From contig NZ_LR594662.1 in the NCBI RefSeq assembly GCF_901827175.1, positions 3,348,001 through 3,412,000 on the forward strand: a stretch of 64,000 bases of DNA, written 5' to 3'. Positions 56,107-64,000 of this stretch are shown here, piece by piece. The notes below the pieces were generated by a model. The model searched no databases and was not told where the DNA came from. It saw only the letters and a program-made list of their open reading frames with translations. The stretch comes from Variovorax sp. RA8 (lineage in GTDB: Bacteria > Pseudomonadota > Gammaproteobacteria > Burkholderiales > Burkholderiaceae_C). Made by a program: the position numbers and the translations under genes. How positions within the stretch are numbered: the first letter of the stretch is position 1; every line of letters begins with the position of its first letter.

Positions 56107-56877
56107 TCAGTGCCCCCCGCTCTGCGCATCGGCCACGGCCGACCCGAGGTAGGCCTCCTGCACGCGCGCGTTGGCACGCACCGCCGCGGGTGTGTCGAAA
56201 GCGATCACCTCGCCGTACACGACCACGGCGATCTTGTCGGCCAGGCCGAAGACCACGCCCATGTCGTGCTCGACGGTCAGCAGGGTCTTGCCCACCGTGA
56301 CCTGCTTGATCAGCGCGATGAAATGCGCGGTCTCGGTCTTGCTCATGCCGGCGGTGGGCTCGTCCAGCAGGATCACGCCGGCGCCGCCGGCGATGGTGAC
56401 CCCGATCTCCAGTGCACGCTGCTCGGCATAGGTCAGGTTGACTGCGAGCACGTCGCGCTTCTTTTCAAGGTGGACCTGGCGCAGCAGCTCCTCGGCCCGC
56501 TCGTTGGCGTCGTCCAGGTTCGAGAGAAAGCGCAGGAAGGTGTAGCGGTAGCCGAGGCTCCACAGCACGCCGCAGCGCAGGTTCTCGAACACGCTGAGCT
56601 TGGGGAAGATGTTGGTGATCTGGAAGCTGCGTGAGAGGCCGAGCCGGTTGACCTCGAAGGGCTTCTTGCCGTCGATGCGCTGGCCGTTGAGCAGCACCTC
56701 GCCGCTGGTGGGCGCGAGCCGCCCGCTGATCAGGTTGAACAGCGTGGACTTGCCGGCGCCGTTGGGGCCGATGATGGCGATCCGGTCGCCAGCCTCCACG
56801 GCGAGGTCGACGCCGCGGATGATCTCGGTCTTCCCGAAATTCTTGCGCAGCGACTTCAGTTCCAATGCATGGGTCAT
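56107..56877 (-). CDS. livG: Branched-chain-type ABC transporter ATPase (LivG-like)
   Basis: A 256-residue ATPase. Walker A is GPNGAGKSTLFNLISGRL near residue 38, with intact Lys. The family has LTYAEQRALEIG in place of a strict signature, and Walker B is GVILLDEPTAGM near 165. The tail region AFDTPAAVRANARVQEAYLG is characteristic of LivG. It overlaps livM by four bases and precedes livF by one base. The import driven here probably serves carboxylic or amino acids. Confidence 0.93.
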   Translation of the reverse strand: MTHALELKSLRKNFGKTEIIRGVDLAVEAGDRIAIIGPNGAGKSTLFNLISGRLAPTSGEVLLNGQRIDGKKPFEVNRLGLSRSFQITNIFPKLSVFENLRCGVLWSLGYRYTFLRFLSNLDDANERAEELLRQVHLEKKRDVLAVNLTYAEQRALEIGVTIAGGAGVILLDEPTAGMSKTETAHFIALIKQVTVGKTLLTVEHDMGVVFGLADKIAVVVYGEVIAFDTPAAVRANARVQEAYLGSAVADAQSGGH

Positions 56878-58235
56878 GCCGCCTCCCCGCGCTTGATCTC
56901 GGCCTCGATCTCTTCCTGGGCCTTGCCCCAGACCCGCACGAAGCGGCGCCGCACCAGCTCGATCAACACCACGCCGACCACCAGCAGCGCCACCGAGACC
57001 GCCCAGCTCGCGAAGCCGGAGGTGTCGAGCGTCATGCCGAAGAAGTTGAGCGTGGGCCCGAGGGCCGAGTTGAGCTGGATGTGATAGATCATTTCGATCA
57101 CCGCGGCGGCGCCTGCCACCAGCGGGATGGCCGCCAGCGCGAACGCGCCGTACAGGCCCCACAGGCGGTTGAACTTGCCGAACTTCGCCACCCGCAGGTT
57201 CATCATGATGAGGCTCGCGATGCCGCCCGGCGCGAACATCACCATGAAGACGAACACCAGGCCGAAGTAGAGCTGCCAGGCCTTGGAGAGCTCCGACAGC
57301 AGCACCGACGCGAACACCAGCAGCACCGCGCCGATGATCGGCCCGAAGAAGAAGGTCGCGCCGCCGAGGAAGGTGAACAGAAGGTAGCCGCCCGAGCGGA
57401 TCGCGTTCAGGCTGTCGGCCGCGTTGACGATCTCGAAGTTGATCGCCGCGAGCCCGCCGCCCACGCCCGCGAAGAAGCCGGCGATGATGAAGGCGAAGTA
57501 GCGCACCCGCTGCGTGTTGTAGCCGATGAACTCCACCCGCTCCGGGTTGTCGCGCACCGCATTCAGGATGCGGCCCAGGGGCGTGCCGGTGAAGGCGTAC
57601 ATCAGCGCCGTGCACACGAAGCAGTAGGCCGCGATCAGATAGTAGACATGGATCTGCGGGCCGAAGGTAAAGCCCAGGAAAGGCGTTCCGTAGACCCGGT
57701 TGGTGGTGACGCCACCCTCCCCACCGAAGAAGGTCGGGAACATCAGCGACATCGCCGCCACGAGTTCGCCGATGCCCAGCGTGATCATCGCGAAGGTGGT
57801 GCCGGACTTCTTGGTCGTGACGTAGCCGAAGATCACCGCGAAGAACATGCCCGCCAGTCCGCCAACGACCGGGATCAGCACCAGCGGCACCGGGACCGCG
57901 CCCTTGGTTGCCAGATTCATCGCGTGGATGGCGATGAAGGAGCCGAGCCCGGTGTACACCGCATGGCCGAAGCTCAGCATCCCGCCCTGGCCAAGCAGGA
58001 TGTTGTAGCTCAGGCAGATGACGATGAGATAGCCCATCTGCGAAAGCATGGTCAGCGCAAGGCTGCTGCGGAACACGTGCGGCGCGGCGATCAACGCGAG
58101 CGCGAACAGGGTCCAGATGAGGTAGCGGCCGATGTTCCAGGGCTTGAAACGGTAGTACTGCCTGGGGCTCGCGGGGCCGGCGGGCGCAGCCACCGATGCC
58201 GGCGCCTGCTGGAGACCGTCGTGGGTCGTGCTCAT
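56874..58235 (-). CDS. livM: Branched-chain-type ABC transporter permease (LivM-like)
   Basis: A 453-residue inner-membrane permease, longer than typical LivM (about 330-420). About ten hydrophobic helices are seen. GGMLSFGHAVYTGLGSF near residue 117, GRILNAVRDNPERVEFIGYN near 225 and AGFFAGVGGGLAAIN near 262 are LivM hallmarks. A soluble N-terminal tail of about 30 residues precedes the membrane part. It pairs with LivH to form the channel. Four-base overlap with livG and three-base gap from livH. Confidence 0.92.
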   Translation of the reverse strand: MSTTHDGLQQAPASVAAPAGPASPRQYYRFKPWNIGRYLIWTLFALALIAAPHVFRSSLALTMLSQMGYLIVICLSYNILLGQGGMLSFGHAVYTGLGSFIAIHAMNLATKGAVPVPLVLIPVVGGLAGMFFAVIFGYVTTKKSGTTFAMITLGIGELVAAMSLMFPTFFGGEGGVTTNRVYGTPFLGFTFGPQIHVYYLIAAYCFVCTALMYAFTGTPLGRILNAVRDNPERVEFIGYNTQRVRYFAFIIAGFFAGVGGGLAAINFEIVNAADSLNAIRSGGYLLFTFLGGATFFFGPIIGAVLLVFASVLLSELSKAWQLYFGLVFVFMVMFAPGGIASLIMMNLRVAKFGKFNRLWGLYGAFALAAIPLVAGAAAVIEMIYHIQLNSALGPTLNFFGMTLDTSGFASWAVSVALLVVGVVLIELVRRRFVRVWGKAQEEIEAEIKRGEAA

Positions 58236-58238
58236 TCT

Positions 58239-59192
58239 TCAATCCTCCCGGGTGCCGAGCAGACCCTTGGGCCTGAAGATCAGGATCAGGACCAGGAACA
58301 GATAGGGCAGGATCGGCGCAACCTGCGAGATCGTGAGCTTGAGCAGCTCGTAGCCGAAGGTCTGCTCGCTGACGGCCACGCCGATCGCCTGCAGGCCGGT
58401 GGCCAGCGACTGGTCCATCGCCACCGCGAAGGTCTGGATGATCCCGATCAGCAGCGAGGCCAGGAAGGCCCCGGCCAGCGAGCCCATGCCGCCGACCACC
58501 ACCACCACGAAGATGATCGAGCCGACCGCGGCCGCCATCGCCGGCTCCGTGACGTAGGTGTTGCCGCCCACCACGCCGGCCAGGCCCGCCAGTGCCGCGC
58601 CGCCGCCGAACACCAGCATGAACACGCGCGGCACGTTGTGGCCAAGGGCCTCGACCATCTCCGGGTGCTTGAGCGCGGCCTGGATGACCAGGCCAATGCG
58701 GGTGCGCGTCAGCAGCAGCCATACCGACAGCAGCATCAGCAGCGCCACCAGCATGATGAAGGAGCGCGACCTGGGGAACTGGGTGCCGTAGAGCGTGAAG
58801 AGCGGGCCCTGCAGCTGCGGCGGCAGGCCATAGGGCACGGTCGAGCGGCCCCAGACCAGCTGCACCAGTTCGAGGATCAGGTAGGACAGGCCGAAAGTCA
58901 CGAGCAGCTCGGGCACGTGGCCGTACTTGTGCACGCGCCGCAGGCTGTAGCGCTCGAAGCCGGCACCGAGCACGCCGATCAGCAGCGGCGCGATGAACAG
59001 GGCCGGCCAGAAGCCGATGATCCCGGACAGCGTGTAGGCCACGTAGGCCCCGAGCATGTAGAAGCTGGTGTGGGCGAAGTTGAGCACGCCCATCATGCTG
59101 AAGATCAGCGTCAGGCCGGAGCTCAGCATGAACAGCAGCAGCCCGTAGCTGACGCCGTTGAGCAGCGAGATGACGAAGAATTCGAGGTTCAT
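58239..59192 (-). CDS. livH: Branched-chain-type ABC transporter permease (LivH-like)
   Basis: A 317-residue permease with about eight to nine helices. MNLEFFVISLLNGVSYGLLLF at the start, MGVLNFAHTSFYMLGAY near residue 34 and MGSLAGAFLASLLIG near 228 are LivH signatures. It forms the transmembrane channel with LivM. The gene starts 84 bases after the binding-protein stop, beyond a terminator-like hairpin, so it may be expressed less than the binding protein. No unusual residue. Confidence 0.93.
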   Translation of the reverse strand: MNLEFFVISLLNGVSYGLLLFMLSSGLTLIFSMMGVLNFAHTSFYMLGAYVAYTLSGIIGFWPALFIAPLLIGVLGAGFERYSLRRVHKYGHVPELLVTFGLSYLILELVQLVWGRSTVPYGLPPQLQGPLFTLYGTQFPRSRSFIMLVALLMLLSVWLLLTRTRIGLVIQAALKHPEMVEALGHNVPRVFMLVFGGGAALAGLAGVVGGNTYVTEPAMAAAVGSIIFVVVVVGGMGSLAGAFLASLLIGIIQTFAVAMDQSLATGLQAIGVAVSEQTFGYELLKLTISQVAPILPYLFLVLILIFRPKGLLGTRED

Positions 59193-59209
59193 CGTTCCTC
59201 AGACGGAAA

Positions 59210-59246
59210 GAGAAAAGAAAAAGGCCCGAGTGTTGAAGTCGGGCCT
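59210..59246 (-). terminator. Hairpin with T-run between the binding protein and permease genes
   Basis: On the minus strand AGGCCCGA (59246-59239) pairs perfectly with TCGGGCCT (59229-59222) around a nine-base loop, followed by TTTTCTTTTCTC-type pyrimidines. This is a typical intrinsic terminator or attenuator. It would let the binding protein be made in excess over the membrane components. Confidence 0.75.
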
Positions 59247-59276
59247 CGACCGCACTGCTGGGGCCTGTTCAGGCCA

Positions 59277-60533
59277 TCAGGGGCTGGGCCGCTTCATCTG
59301 GCAGGAGGTCGGGGTGCTGGCCACGTAGGGCTCGTAGTACTTGACCGGGACGAAGGTGTAGCCGGTCTTCTCGGCATCGACCTTGTACTTGCCCTCCGCC
59401 TTCTCCCACCTGGCGATGTAGAGGCCTTGCTGGAGCTGGTGGTCGGTCTTGCGCATCTCGACCTCGCCGTTGAAGCTCTTGAACTTCATGCCTTCCAGCG
59501 CCGCAGCGACCTTGACCGGGTCGGTGGACTTGGCCTTGACGAAGGCTTCGCTCAACATGACGAAGGCGGTGTAGGCGGACGAGGTGTAGAGGTCTTCGTT
59601 GAACTTCTTGTTGAACTCCTCGGCCAGGCGCTGGATGTCGCCACCCATGTTGTAGTGGCCGTAGCCCACCTGGTACACCTTGCCGGCCGAGGCCGCGCCC
59701 ATGGCGGTGGGCGTGCCGCTGACGGTGCCGTAGTAGGTGTAGAACTTGACATTGTTCAGCCCGGAGTCGTTGGCCGCCTTGATGAGCAGCGCCAGGTCGG
59801 AACCCCAGTTGCCGGTGATCACGGTGTCGGCGCCGGAGGCCTTGATCTTGGCGATGTAGGGCGCGAAGTCGCGCACCTGGGCCAGCGGGTGCAGGTCCTC
59901 GCCGACGATCTGCACGTCGGGCCGCTTGGTCTTCAGGTTCTCCTTGGCGAACTTGGCGACCTGCTGGCCGTGCGAGTAGTTCTGGTTGAGCAGGTAGACC
60001 TTCTTCACGTCGGGCTGGTCCTTCATGAAGGTGGTCAGCGCCTCCATCTTCATGGAGGTGTCGGCGTCGAGGCGGAAATGCCAGTAGCTGCACTTGCTGT
60101 TGGTGAGGTCCGGGTCGACGGCGGCGTAGTTGATGTACAGCAACTCCTTGCCGGGATTGCGCGCGTTGTTCTTCTCGAGCGCATCGATGATGGCCAGCGC
60201 GGCGCCGGAGCCATTGCCCTGGAACACGTACCGTGCACCCTGGTCCTGGGCCGAACGCAGGGCGTTGGTGGTTTCCTGCGGGCTGAGCTTGTTGTCGATG
60301 CCGATGATCTCGAACTTGACGCCGGCGACGTTCTTCTTGTTGAACTCCTCGGCCAGGAACTGGTAGGTCTTGAGCTGGTTCGTACCCACCGCGGCCATCA
60401 GGCCGGACAGCGGATCGAGCCAGGCGATCTTCACGGTCTCGCCCTTCTGGGCCAGGGCGCCGGTGGCGGTGGCGGCGAGGATGGCCGCGCTTGCAATTCT
60501 CAGTACGCTCAGTGGGCTCGGTGCGAATTTCAT
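59277..60533 (-). CDS. livJ: Branched-chain-type ABC transporter substrate-binding protein (LivJ-like)
   Basis: A 418-residue periplasmic binding protein. ATG 60533 (MKFAPSPLSVLRI) with AGGAG before it starts a signal peptide that ends near ATGALA-Q (residue 29). VKIAWLDPLSGLMAAVG near 35 and YLLNQNYSHGQQVAKFAKENL near 165 are usual for the family that carries amino, aromatic or fatty acids. Later IVGEDLHPLAQVRDFAPYIAKIKASGADTVI matches the second lobe. The ligand cannot be fixed, but the neighbouring acyl-CoA ligase suggests a carboxylic acid. Its own mRNA probably ends at 59210-59246. Confidence 0.92.
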   Translation of the reverse strand: MKFAPSPLSVLRIASAAILAATATGALAQKGETVKIAWLDPLSGLMAAVGTNQLKTYQFLAEEFNKKNVAGVKFEIIGIDNKLSPQETTNALRSAQDQGARYVFQGNGSGAALAIIDALEKNNARNPGKELLYINYAAVDPDLTNSKCSYWHFRLDADTSMKMEALTTFMKDQPDVKKVYLLNQNYSHGQQVAKFAKENLKTKRPDVQIVGEDLHPLAQVRDFAPYIAKIKASGADTVITGNWGSDLALLIKAANDSGLNNVKFYTYYGTVSGTPTAMGAASAGKVYQVGYGHYNMGGDIQRLAEEFNKKFNEDLYTSSAYTAFVMLSEAFVKAKSTDPVKVAAALEGMKFKSFNGEVEMRKTDHQLQQGLYIARWEKAEGKYKVDAEKTGYTFVPVKYYEPYVASTPTSCQMKRPSP

Positions 60534-60609
60534 TCCTGTCTCCTGTTCATGCTGCAATGCGGGATGAGGTTACTGGTCTTTGCACCCCTGCCCGTCAGGG
60601 AATGCCCGT

Positions 60610-60633
60610 AAGCGCCCGCCCGCGGGGGCGCTT
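60610..60633. terminator. GC-rich hairpin between the ligase and binding-protein genes
   Basis: AAGCGCCC at 60610-60617 pairs with GGGCGCTT at 60626-60633. It is followed by TTTTC on the plus strand only; on the minus strand, where the genes lie, there is no T-run. It could still end transcription from the acyl-CoA ligase gene, but this is uncertain. Confidence 0.4.
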
Positions 60634-60670
60634 TTCTATCACCCATGCGACAGGTCGCACCTCACTGGTG

Positions 60671-60684
60671 CTACCGGCCGGTAG
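60671..60684. promoter_or_regulatory. Perfect 14-base palindrome CTACCGG-CCGGTAG
   Basis: CTACCGG and CCGGTAG abut without a spacer, 12 bases after the acyl-CoA ligase stop and 138 bases upstream of the livJ start. A symmetric site of this form fits a TetR/GntR/MarR operator for the transporter operon. It may alternatively be part of the ligase mRNA 3' end. Confidence 0.42.
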
Positions 60685-60696
60685 GATCGCGGCGCC

Positions 60697-62343
60697 TCAG
60701 CACTCCGGCAGCTTGTAGTCGCGCAGTTGCTCGCGCAGCCTTGTCTTGAGGATCTTGCCGGTGGCGCCCAGGGGGATCGCCTCGACGAAGACCACGTCGT
60801 CGGGCACCTGCCACTTGGCCACCGTCTTGCCGCCGTAGAAGGCCAGCAGTTCCTCGCGGGTGAGGTCGGCGCCGGGCTTCTTCACCACCACCACGATCGG
60901 GCGCTCGTCCCACTTGGGATGGGGCACGCCGATGCAGGCCGCCATTGCGACAGCCGGGTGGGCCACCGCGATGTTCTCGATGTCGATGGAGCTGATCCAT
61001 TCGCCGCCGGACTTGATGACGTCCTTGCTGCGGTCGGTGATCTGGAGGAAGCCGTCGGCATCGATGGTGGCGACGTCCCCGGTGGGGAACCAGCCGCGGC
61101 CCCGCTCGTCTGCCACCAGCGGGTCGCCGCCCTCGCCCTTGAAGTATTCCTTGACCACCCAGGGCCCCTTGACCAGCAGGTCGCCGGAGGCCTTGCCGTC
61201 CCAGGGCAGCTCCTTGCCGTTGCCGTCGACGATCTTCATGTCGACGCCGAAGATGGCCCGGCCCTGCTTCATGCGGATGGCCGTCTGCTGCTCCTGCGAC
61301 TGCGACAGGTGCTTGTTCTTCAGCGTGCACAGCGTGCCGAGCGGCGACATCTCGGTCATGCCCCAGGCATGCAGCACCTCCACCCCGTACCGCTGCTGGA
61401 AGGCGTTGATCATGGCCGGCGGGCAGGCCGAGCCGCCGATCACGGTGCGCTTGAGGGTGGAAAACTTCAGATCCTGCGCCTGCAGGTGGCCCAGCAGCAT
61501 CTGCCAGACGGTGGGCACGCCGGCCGCGAAGCTGACCTTCTCGCTCTCGATCAGCTCGTAGACCGACTTGCCGTCCAGTGCCGGGCCGGGGAAGACCAGC
61601 TTGCATCCGGTGAGCGCCGCCGAATACGGGATGCCCCAGGCGTTGACGTGGAACATCGGCACCACCGGCAGTACGGAGTCGCGCGCCGATACGTTCATCA
61701 CGTCCGGCAGCGCGGCCGCGTAGGCATGCAGCAGGGTCGAGCGATGGCTGTAGAGCGCGGCCTTGGGGTTGCCGGTGGTGCCGCTCGTGTAGCACATGCT
61801 CGAAGCCGAGTTCTCGTCGAAGCTCGGCCAGTCATACTGGTCGGACAGGCGGCCCATCCAGGCCTCGTAGCTCACCAGGTTGGGGATGCCGGTGTCGGCC
61901 GGGAGCTTGTCGGCATCGCACAGCGCGATCCACTTGCGCACGGTCGTGCACTTGGGGTGGACCGCCTGCACCAGCGGCAGGAAAGTGAGGTCGAAGCACA
62001 GGATCTGGTCTTCGGCATGGTTGGCGATCCAGGCGATCTGGTCGGGATGCAGCCGCGGATTGACGGTGTGCAGCACGCGGCCGCTGCCGCTGACGCCGTA
62101 GTACAGCTCCAGGTGGCGGTATCCATTCCAGGCCAGGGTCGCCACCCGGTCGCTGAAGAGCAGCTGTTCCTGGTCCAGCGCGTTGGCGACCTGGCGCGCA
62201 CGGGAAGCGATCTGGCGCCAGCTGCTGCGGTGGATGTCGCCTTCGACCCGCCGCGAGACGATTTCCCCGTCGCCGTTGTGGCGTTCGGCGAACTCGATCA
62301 GCGACGAGATCAGCAACGGTTGGTCCTGCATCAAACCCAGCAT
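60697..62343 (-). CDS. Acyl-CoA ligase (AMP-forming; medium/long-chain or methylthiopropionate type)
   Basis: A 548-residue ANL-superfamily enzyme. The phosphate-binding loop [17 protein letters not shown] lies near residue 185. [19 protein letters not shown] near 415 and [15 protein letters not shown] near 435 form the hinge region, and [13 protein letters not shown] carries the catalytic C-terminal Lys. It activates a carboxylic acid with ATP and CoA. The [22 protein letters not shown] segment is usual in the 3-methylmercaptopropionyl- and fatty acyl-CoA ligases. Next to the ABC transporter it likely activates the imported acid. Substrate length cannot be read. Confidence 0.92.
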   Translation of the reverse strand: MLGLMQDQPLLISSLIEFAERHNGDGEIVSRRVEGDIHRSSWRQIASRARQVANALDQEQLLFSDRVATLAWNGYRHLELYYGVSGSGRVLHTVNPRLHPDQIAWIANHAEDQILCFDLTFLPLVQAVHPKCTTVRKWIALCDADKLPADTGIPNLVSYEAWMGRLSDQYDWPSFDENSASSMCYTSGTTGNPKAALYSHRSTLLHAYAAALPDVMNVSARDSVLPVVPMFHVNAWGIPYSAALTGCKLVFPGPALDGKSVYELIESEKVSFAAGVPTVWQMLLGHLQAQDLKFSTLKRTVIGGSACPPAMINAFQQRYGVEVLHAWGMTEMSPLGTLCTLKNKHLSQSQEQQTAIRMKQGRAIFGVDMKIVDGNGKELPWDGKASGDLLVKGPWVVKEYFKGEGGDPLVADERGRGWFPTGDVATIDADGFLQITDRSKDVIKSGGEWISSIDIENIAVAHPAVAMAACIGVPHPKWDERPIVVVVKKPGADLTREELLAFYGGKTVAKWQVPDDVVFVEAIPLGATGKILKTRLREQLRDYKLPEC

Positions 62344-62521
62344 CGGAAGGCTCCTTCAAACAACGAAACGTGAAACCGCGGGCCGCGACAACGGACCCGT
62401 GCGGTACCAGCGATTCACGCAATCTTCGGGCGATCCGACAATGACAGAAACCCGCAGAACACCCCAGGGAAGTCCCCGGGACGCTGCTGCCGAGCCGGCG
62501 CCATCCCGGCGCCCTGCGGCC

Positions 62522-63823
62522 CTACTCGTCCTGCGTCCACTCCACGCGGACCCCCAGGCTGCGCAGGTTCTCCACGAAGCGCGGATGGGCGCGCCGGATC
62601 GGCGCCGCGTTGCGGATCTCCGAGCGTCCCTCGATGCTCGCCGCGACCATGAAGAGCGCGATCGCCACGCGGATGATGTAAGGGCTCTCGACCACGGCCG
62701 GCGCCAGCGGCCCGCCGCCGAAGGTGATCAGCCGGTGCGGGTCGGACGAGAACACATGGGCGCCGAACTTCGAGAGCTCGCCGGTCCAGCCCAGCGCTCC
62801 GTCGTAGACCTTGTTCCAGAACATCGCGTTGCCCTCGGCGCGCACGCCCAGCGCGATGAAGATCGGCAGCAGGTCCACCGGGAAGTAGGGCCACGGGGCG
62901 GCCTCGACCTTGGTCAGAACGTTGGCCGTGAACGGGGCCTGCACCTTCAGCGGGCCACTGCGGTGGGCCTGGGACCAGCCGTCGCGGTGCTCGATCCGCA
63001 CGCCGAACTTGGCGAAGGTGCGGTCGATCAGCGGGAACTGCTCCGGCGCGGTGTTGCGCACCTGCACCTCCCCGCCGGTGATGGCGCCCAGCGCCAGGAA
63101 GGTCGTGATTTCGTGAAAGTCCTCGTTGAAGCGGAATTCGCCGCCGGCCAGCGGTGCGCCGCCATGCACGGTGAGCTTGGAGGTGCCGATGCCCTCGATG
63201 CGCGCACCCATCATCGCCATGAAGCGGCAGAACTCCTGCACGTGGGGCTCCGAGGCTGCGTTCGTCAGCGTGGAGGTGCCCGCGGCGGCGACGGCGCAGA
63301 GCACGAAGTTCTCGGTCGTGGTGACGGAGGCGTAGTCCAGCCAGTGGTCCACGGGCCGCATGCACTCGGCCAGGCGCACGAGCAGCGAGCCCTCGGTGCG
63401 TTCGACGCGGCCGCCGAAGTGGCGGAAGACCTCGACGTGCGGATCGATCTCGCGCACCCCCAGGGTGCAGCCCTTGACGTTGTCCTCCAGCCGCGCCACG
63501 CCGAAGCGGGCGAGCAGCGGCGGCACCAGCATGATCGAGGAACGCATTTCCTCCGGCAGCCGATGGCGCGCGGCGTCGAAGGCGGTGTCGCGGTGGTGCA
63601 GGTCCAGGGTGCCTGCCTCGCGGTCGAGCCGAACGTCGCTGCCCAGGGCCCCGAAGATCTCGAGGATCTTGCGCACGTCGGTGATGTCGGGCACGCCGTG
63701 CAGGCGCAGGGGCTCGCGGGTGAGCAAGGTGGCGCAGAGCACGGGCAGCACCGCGTTCTTGTTGGCCGAAGGGCTGATCCGGCCGCGCAGGGGCGTGCCG
63801 CCGTGGACGATGAGACTGGACAT
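62522..63823 (-). CDS. MurA-like enolpyruvyl transferase paralogue
   Basis: A 433-residue protein resembling UDP-GlcNAc 1-carboxyvinyltransferase. Catalytic features are kept: SANKNAVLP (the Lys-Asn pair) near residue 22, KGCTLGVREIDPH near 115 with the Cys that binds phosphoenolpyruvate, the Asp in FPVDLLPIF near 305, and the late Arg in YIIRVAIALF. Overall divergence from classic MurA is marked (for example VKGCTLG for PGGCAIG). ATG 63823 begins the conserved part. It may be a secondary cell-wall enzyme or serve another enolpyruvyl transfer. The acyl-CoA ligase gene follows after 178 bases. Confidence 0.82.
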   Translation of the reverse strand: MSSLIVHGGTPLRGRISPSANKNAVLPVLCATLLTREPLRLHGVPDITDVRKILEIFGALGSDVRLDREAGTLDLHHRDTAFDAARHRLPEEMRSSIMLVPPLLARFGVARLEDNVKGCTLGVREIDPHVEVFRHFGGRVERTEGSLLVRLAECMRPVDHWLDYASVTTTENFVLCAVAAAGTSTLTNAASEPHVQEFCRFMAMMGARIEGIGTSKLTVHGGAPLAGGEFRFNEDFHEITTFLALGAITGGEVQVRNTAPEQFPLIDRTFAKFGVRIEHRDGWSQAHRSGPLKVQAPFTANVLTKVEAAPWPYFPVDLLPIFIALGVRAEGNAMFWNKVYDGALGWTGELSKFGAHVFSSDPHRLITFGGGPLAPAVVESPYIIRVAIALFMVAASIEGRSEIRNAAPIRRAHPRFVENLRSLGVRVEWTQDE

Positions 63824-64000
63824 GGGAGGGGGAAGACCTGGATGTGGGGGCGCGAGGGAGCGCACGCCGAACTCTACCGGCTCGCGCCGGGGAAACCGAG
63901 GCGCAGCGCCTTGCTTGAACAAATGGAAACAGAAAGCCTGTAGAGAGCCGATGGCCCCCGCGGCCCGGGGTTTAGGTGGGTACGGGACAATCCCCCCATG
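63824..64000. other. Upstream region of the MurA-like gene; possible plus-strand start at the edge
   Basis: The last three bases are ATG on the plus strand, following a C-rich stretch, and may be the first codon of the next gene. No promoter or ribosome site was identified. A minus-strand extension of the MurA-like frame to 63922 has no ribosome site and no family similarity. Confidence 0.3.

Noticed and set aside
56865..60611. Plus-strand open frame of 1248 residues opposite the ABC transporter genes
   Set aside because: It is a mirror of the permease and binding-protein genes, rich in His, Arg and Gln, without a fold.

Overview
The window is high-GC, densely packed bacterial DNA with short intergenic gaps, many ATGA/GTGA stop-start overlaps and frequent LysR regulators. 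Gene content (Bcr/EmrB/AraJ-type MFS pumps, a branched-chain-amino-acid-type ABC transporter set beside acyl-CoA genes, split paraquat-inducible genes, a QseBC-like pair) fits a free-living betaproteobacterium of the Comamonadaceae, most like Variovorax. This assignment is inferred from protein style, not from a marker gene. No rRNA, tRNA, insertion sequence, integrase, prophage gene or CRISPR array was seen.

Layout. 1-4.5 kb: two LysR regulators, then two tandem paralogous Fe(II)/2-oxoglutarate-type oxygenases and an MFS gene with an internal deletion. 4.6-6.7 kb: a DUF2239 gene with a probable leaderless promoter, coupled to a MATE pump. 6.7-15.7 kb (minus strand): a six-gene redox operon made of a di-haem cytochrome c lipoprotein, a GMC flavoenzyme, a small protein of unknown function, an internally duplicated membrane protein, a DyP peroxidase and a catalase-related protein. 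This is the best candidate for an undescribed system. 15.7-16.7 kb: about 1 kb without a convincing gene, then a membrane-plus-HTH protein. 17.1-21.4 kb: three MFS pumps. 21.5-25.9 kb: alcohol dehydrogenase (frameshifted), P-type ATPase and universal stress protein behind an FNR-type box with good promoter geometry.

26.1-42.2 kb: a predicted Na+/H+ antiporter, an endonuclease/phosphatase-fold protein, ogt, an LysR-pqiA-pqiA-pqiB-pqiC run linked by four-base overlaps, an MFS pump divergent from that LysR, an aldo/keto reductase, a two-component system, a glycosyltransferase-like protein, an azoreductase with a divergent LysR, and small conserved or unknown genes.

42.3-63.8 kb: every gene is on the minus strand and most concern acyl-CoA metabolism. 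In transcription order: a MurA-like paralogue, an acyl-CoA ligase, an ABC transporter (binding protein, two permeases, two ATPases), a FadB-like fusion enzyme, a PM20D1-like M20 hydrolase, thiolase, acyl-CoA dehydrogenase, a small membrane protein, SDR, PaaI thioesterase, an MDR reductase, a second acyl-CoA dehydrogenase, a GST and another SDR. Together they could import an acyl compound, release or activate the acid, and run beta-oxidation. The hydrolase inside the run suggests N-acyl amino acids as one substrate (inference). Two palindromes at 55312-55333 and 60671-60684 are candidate operators for this region.
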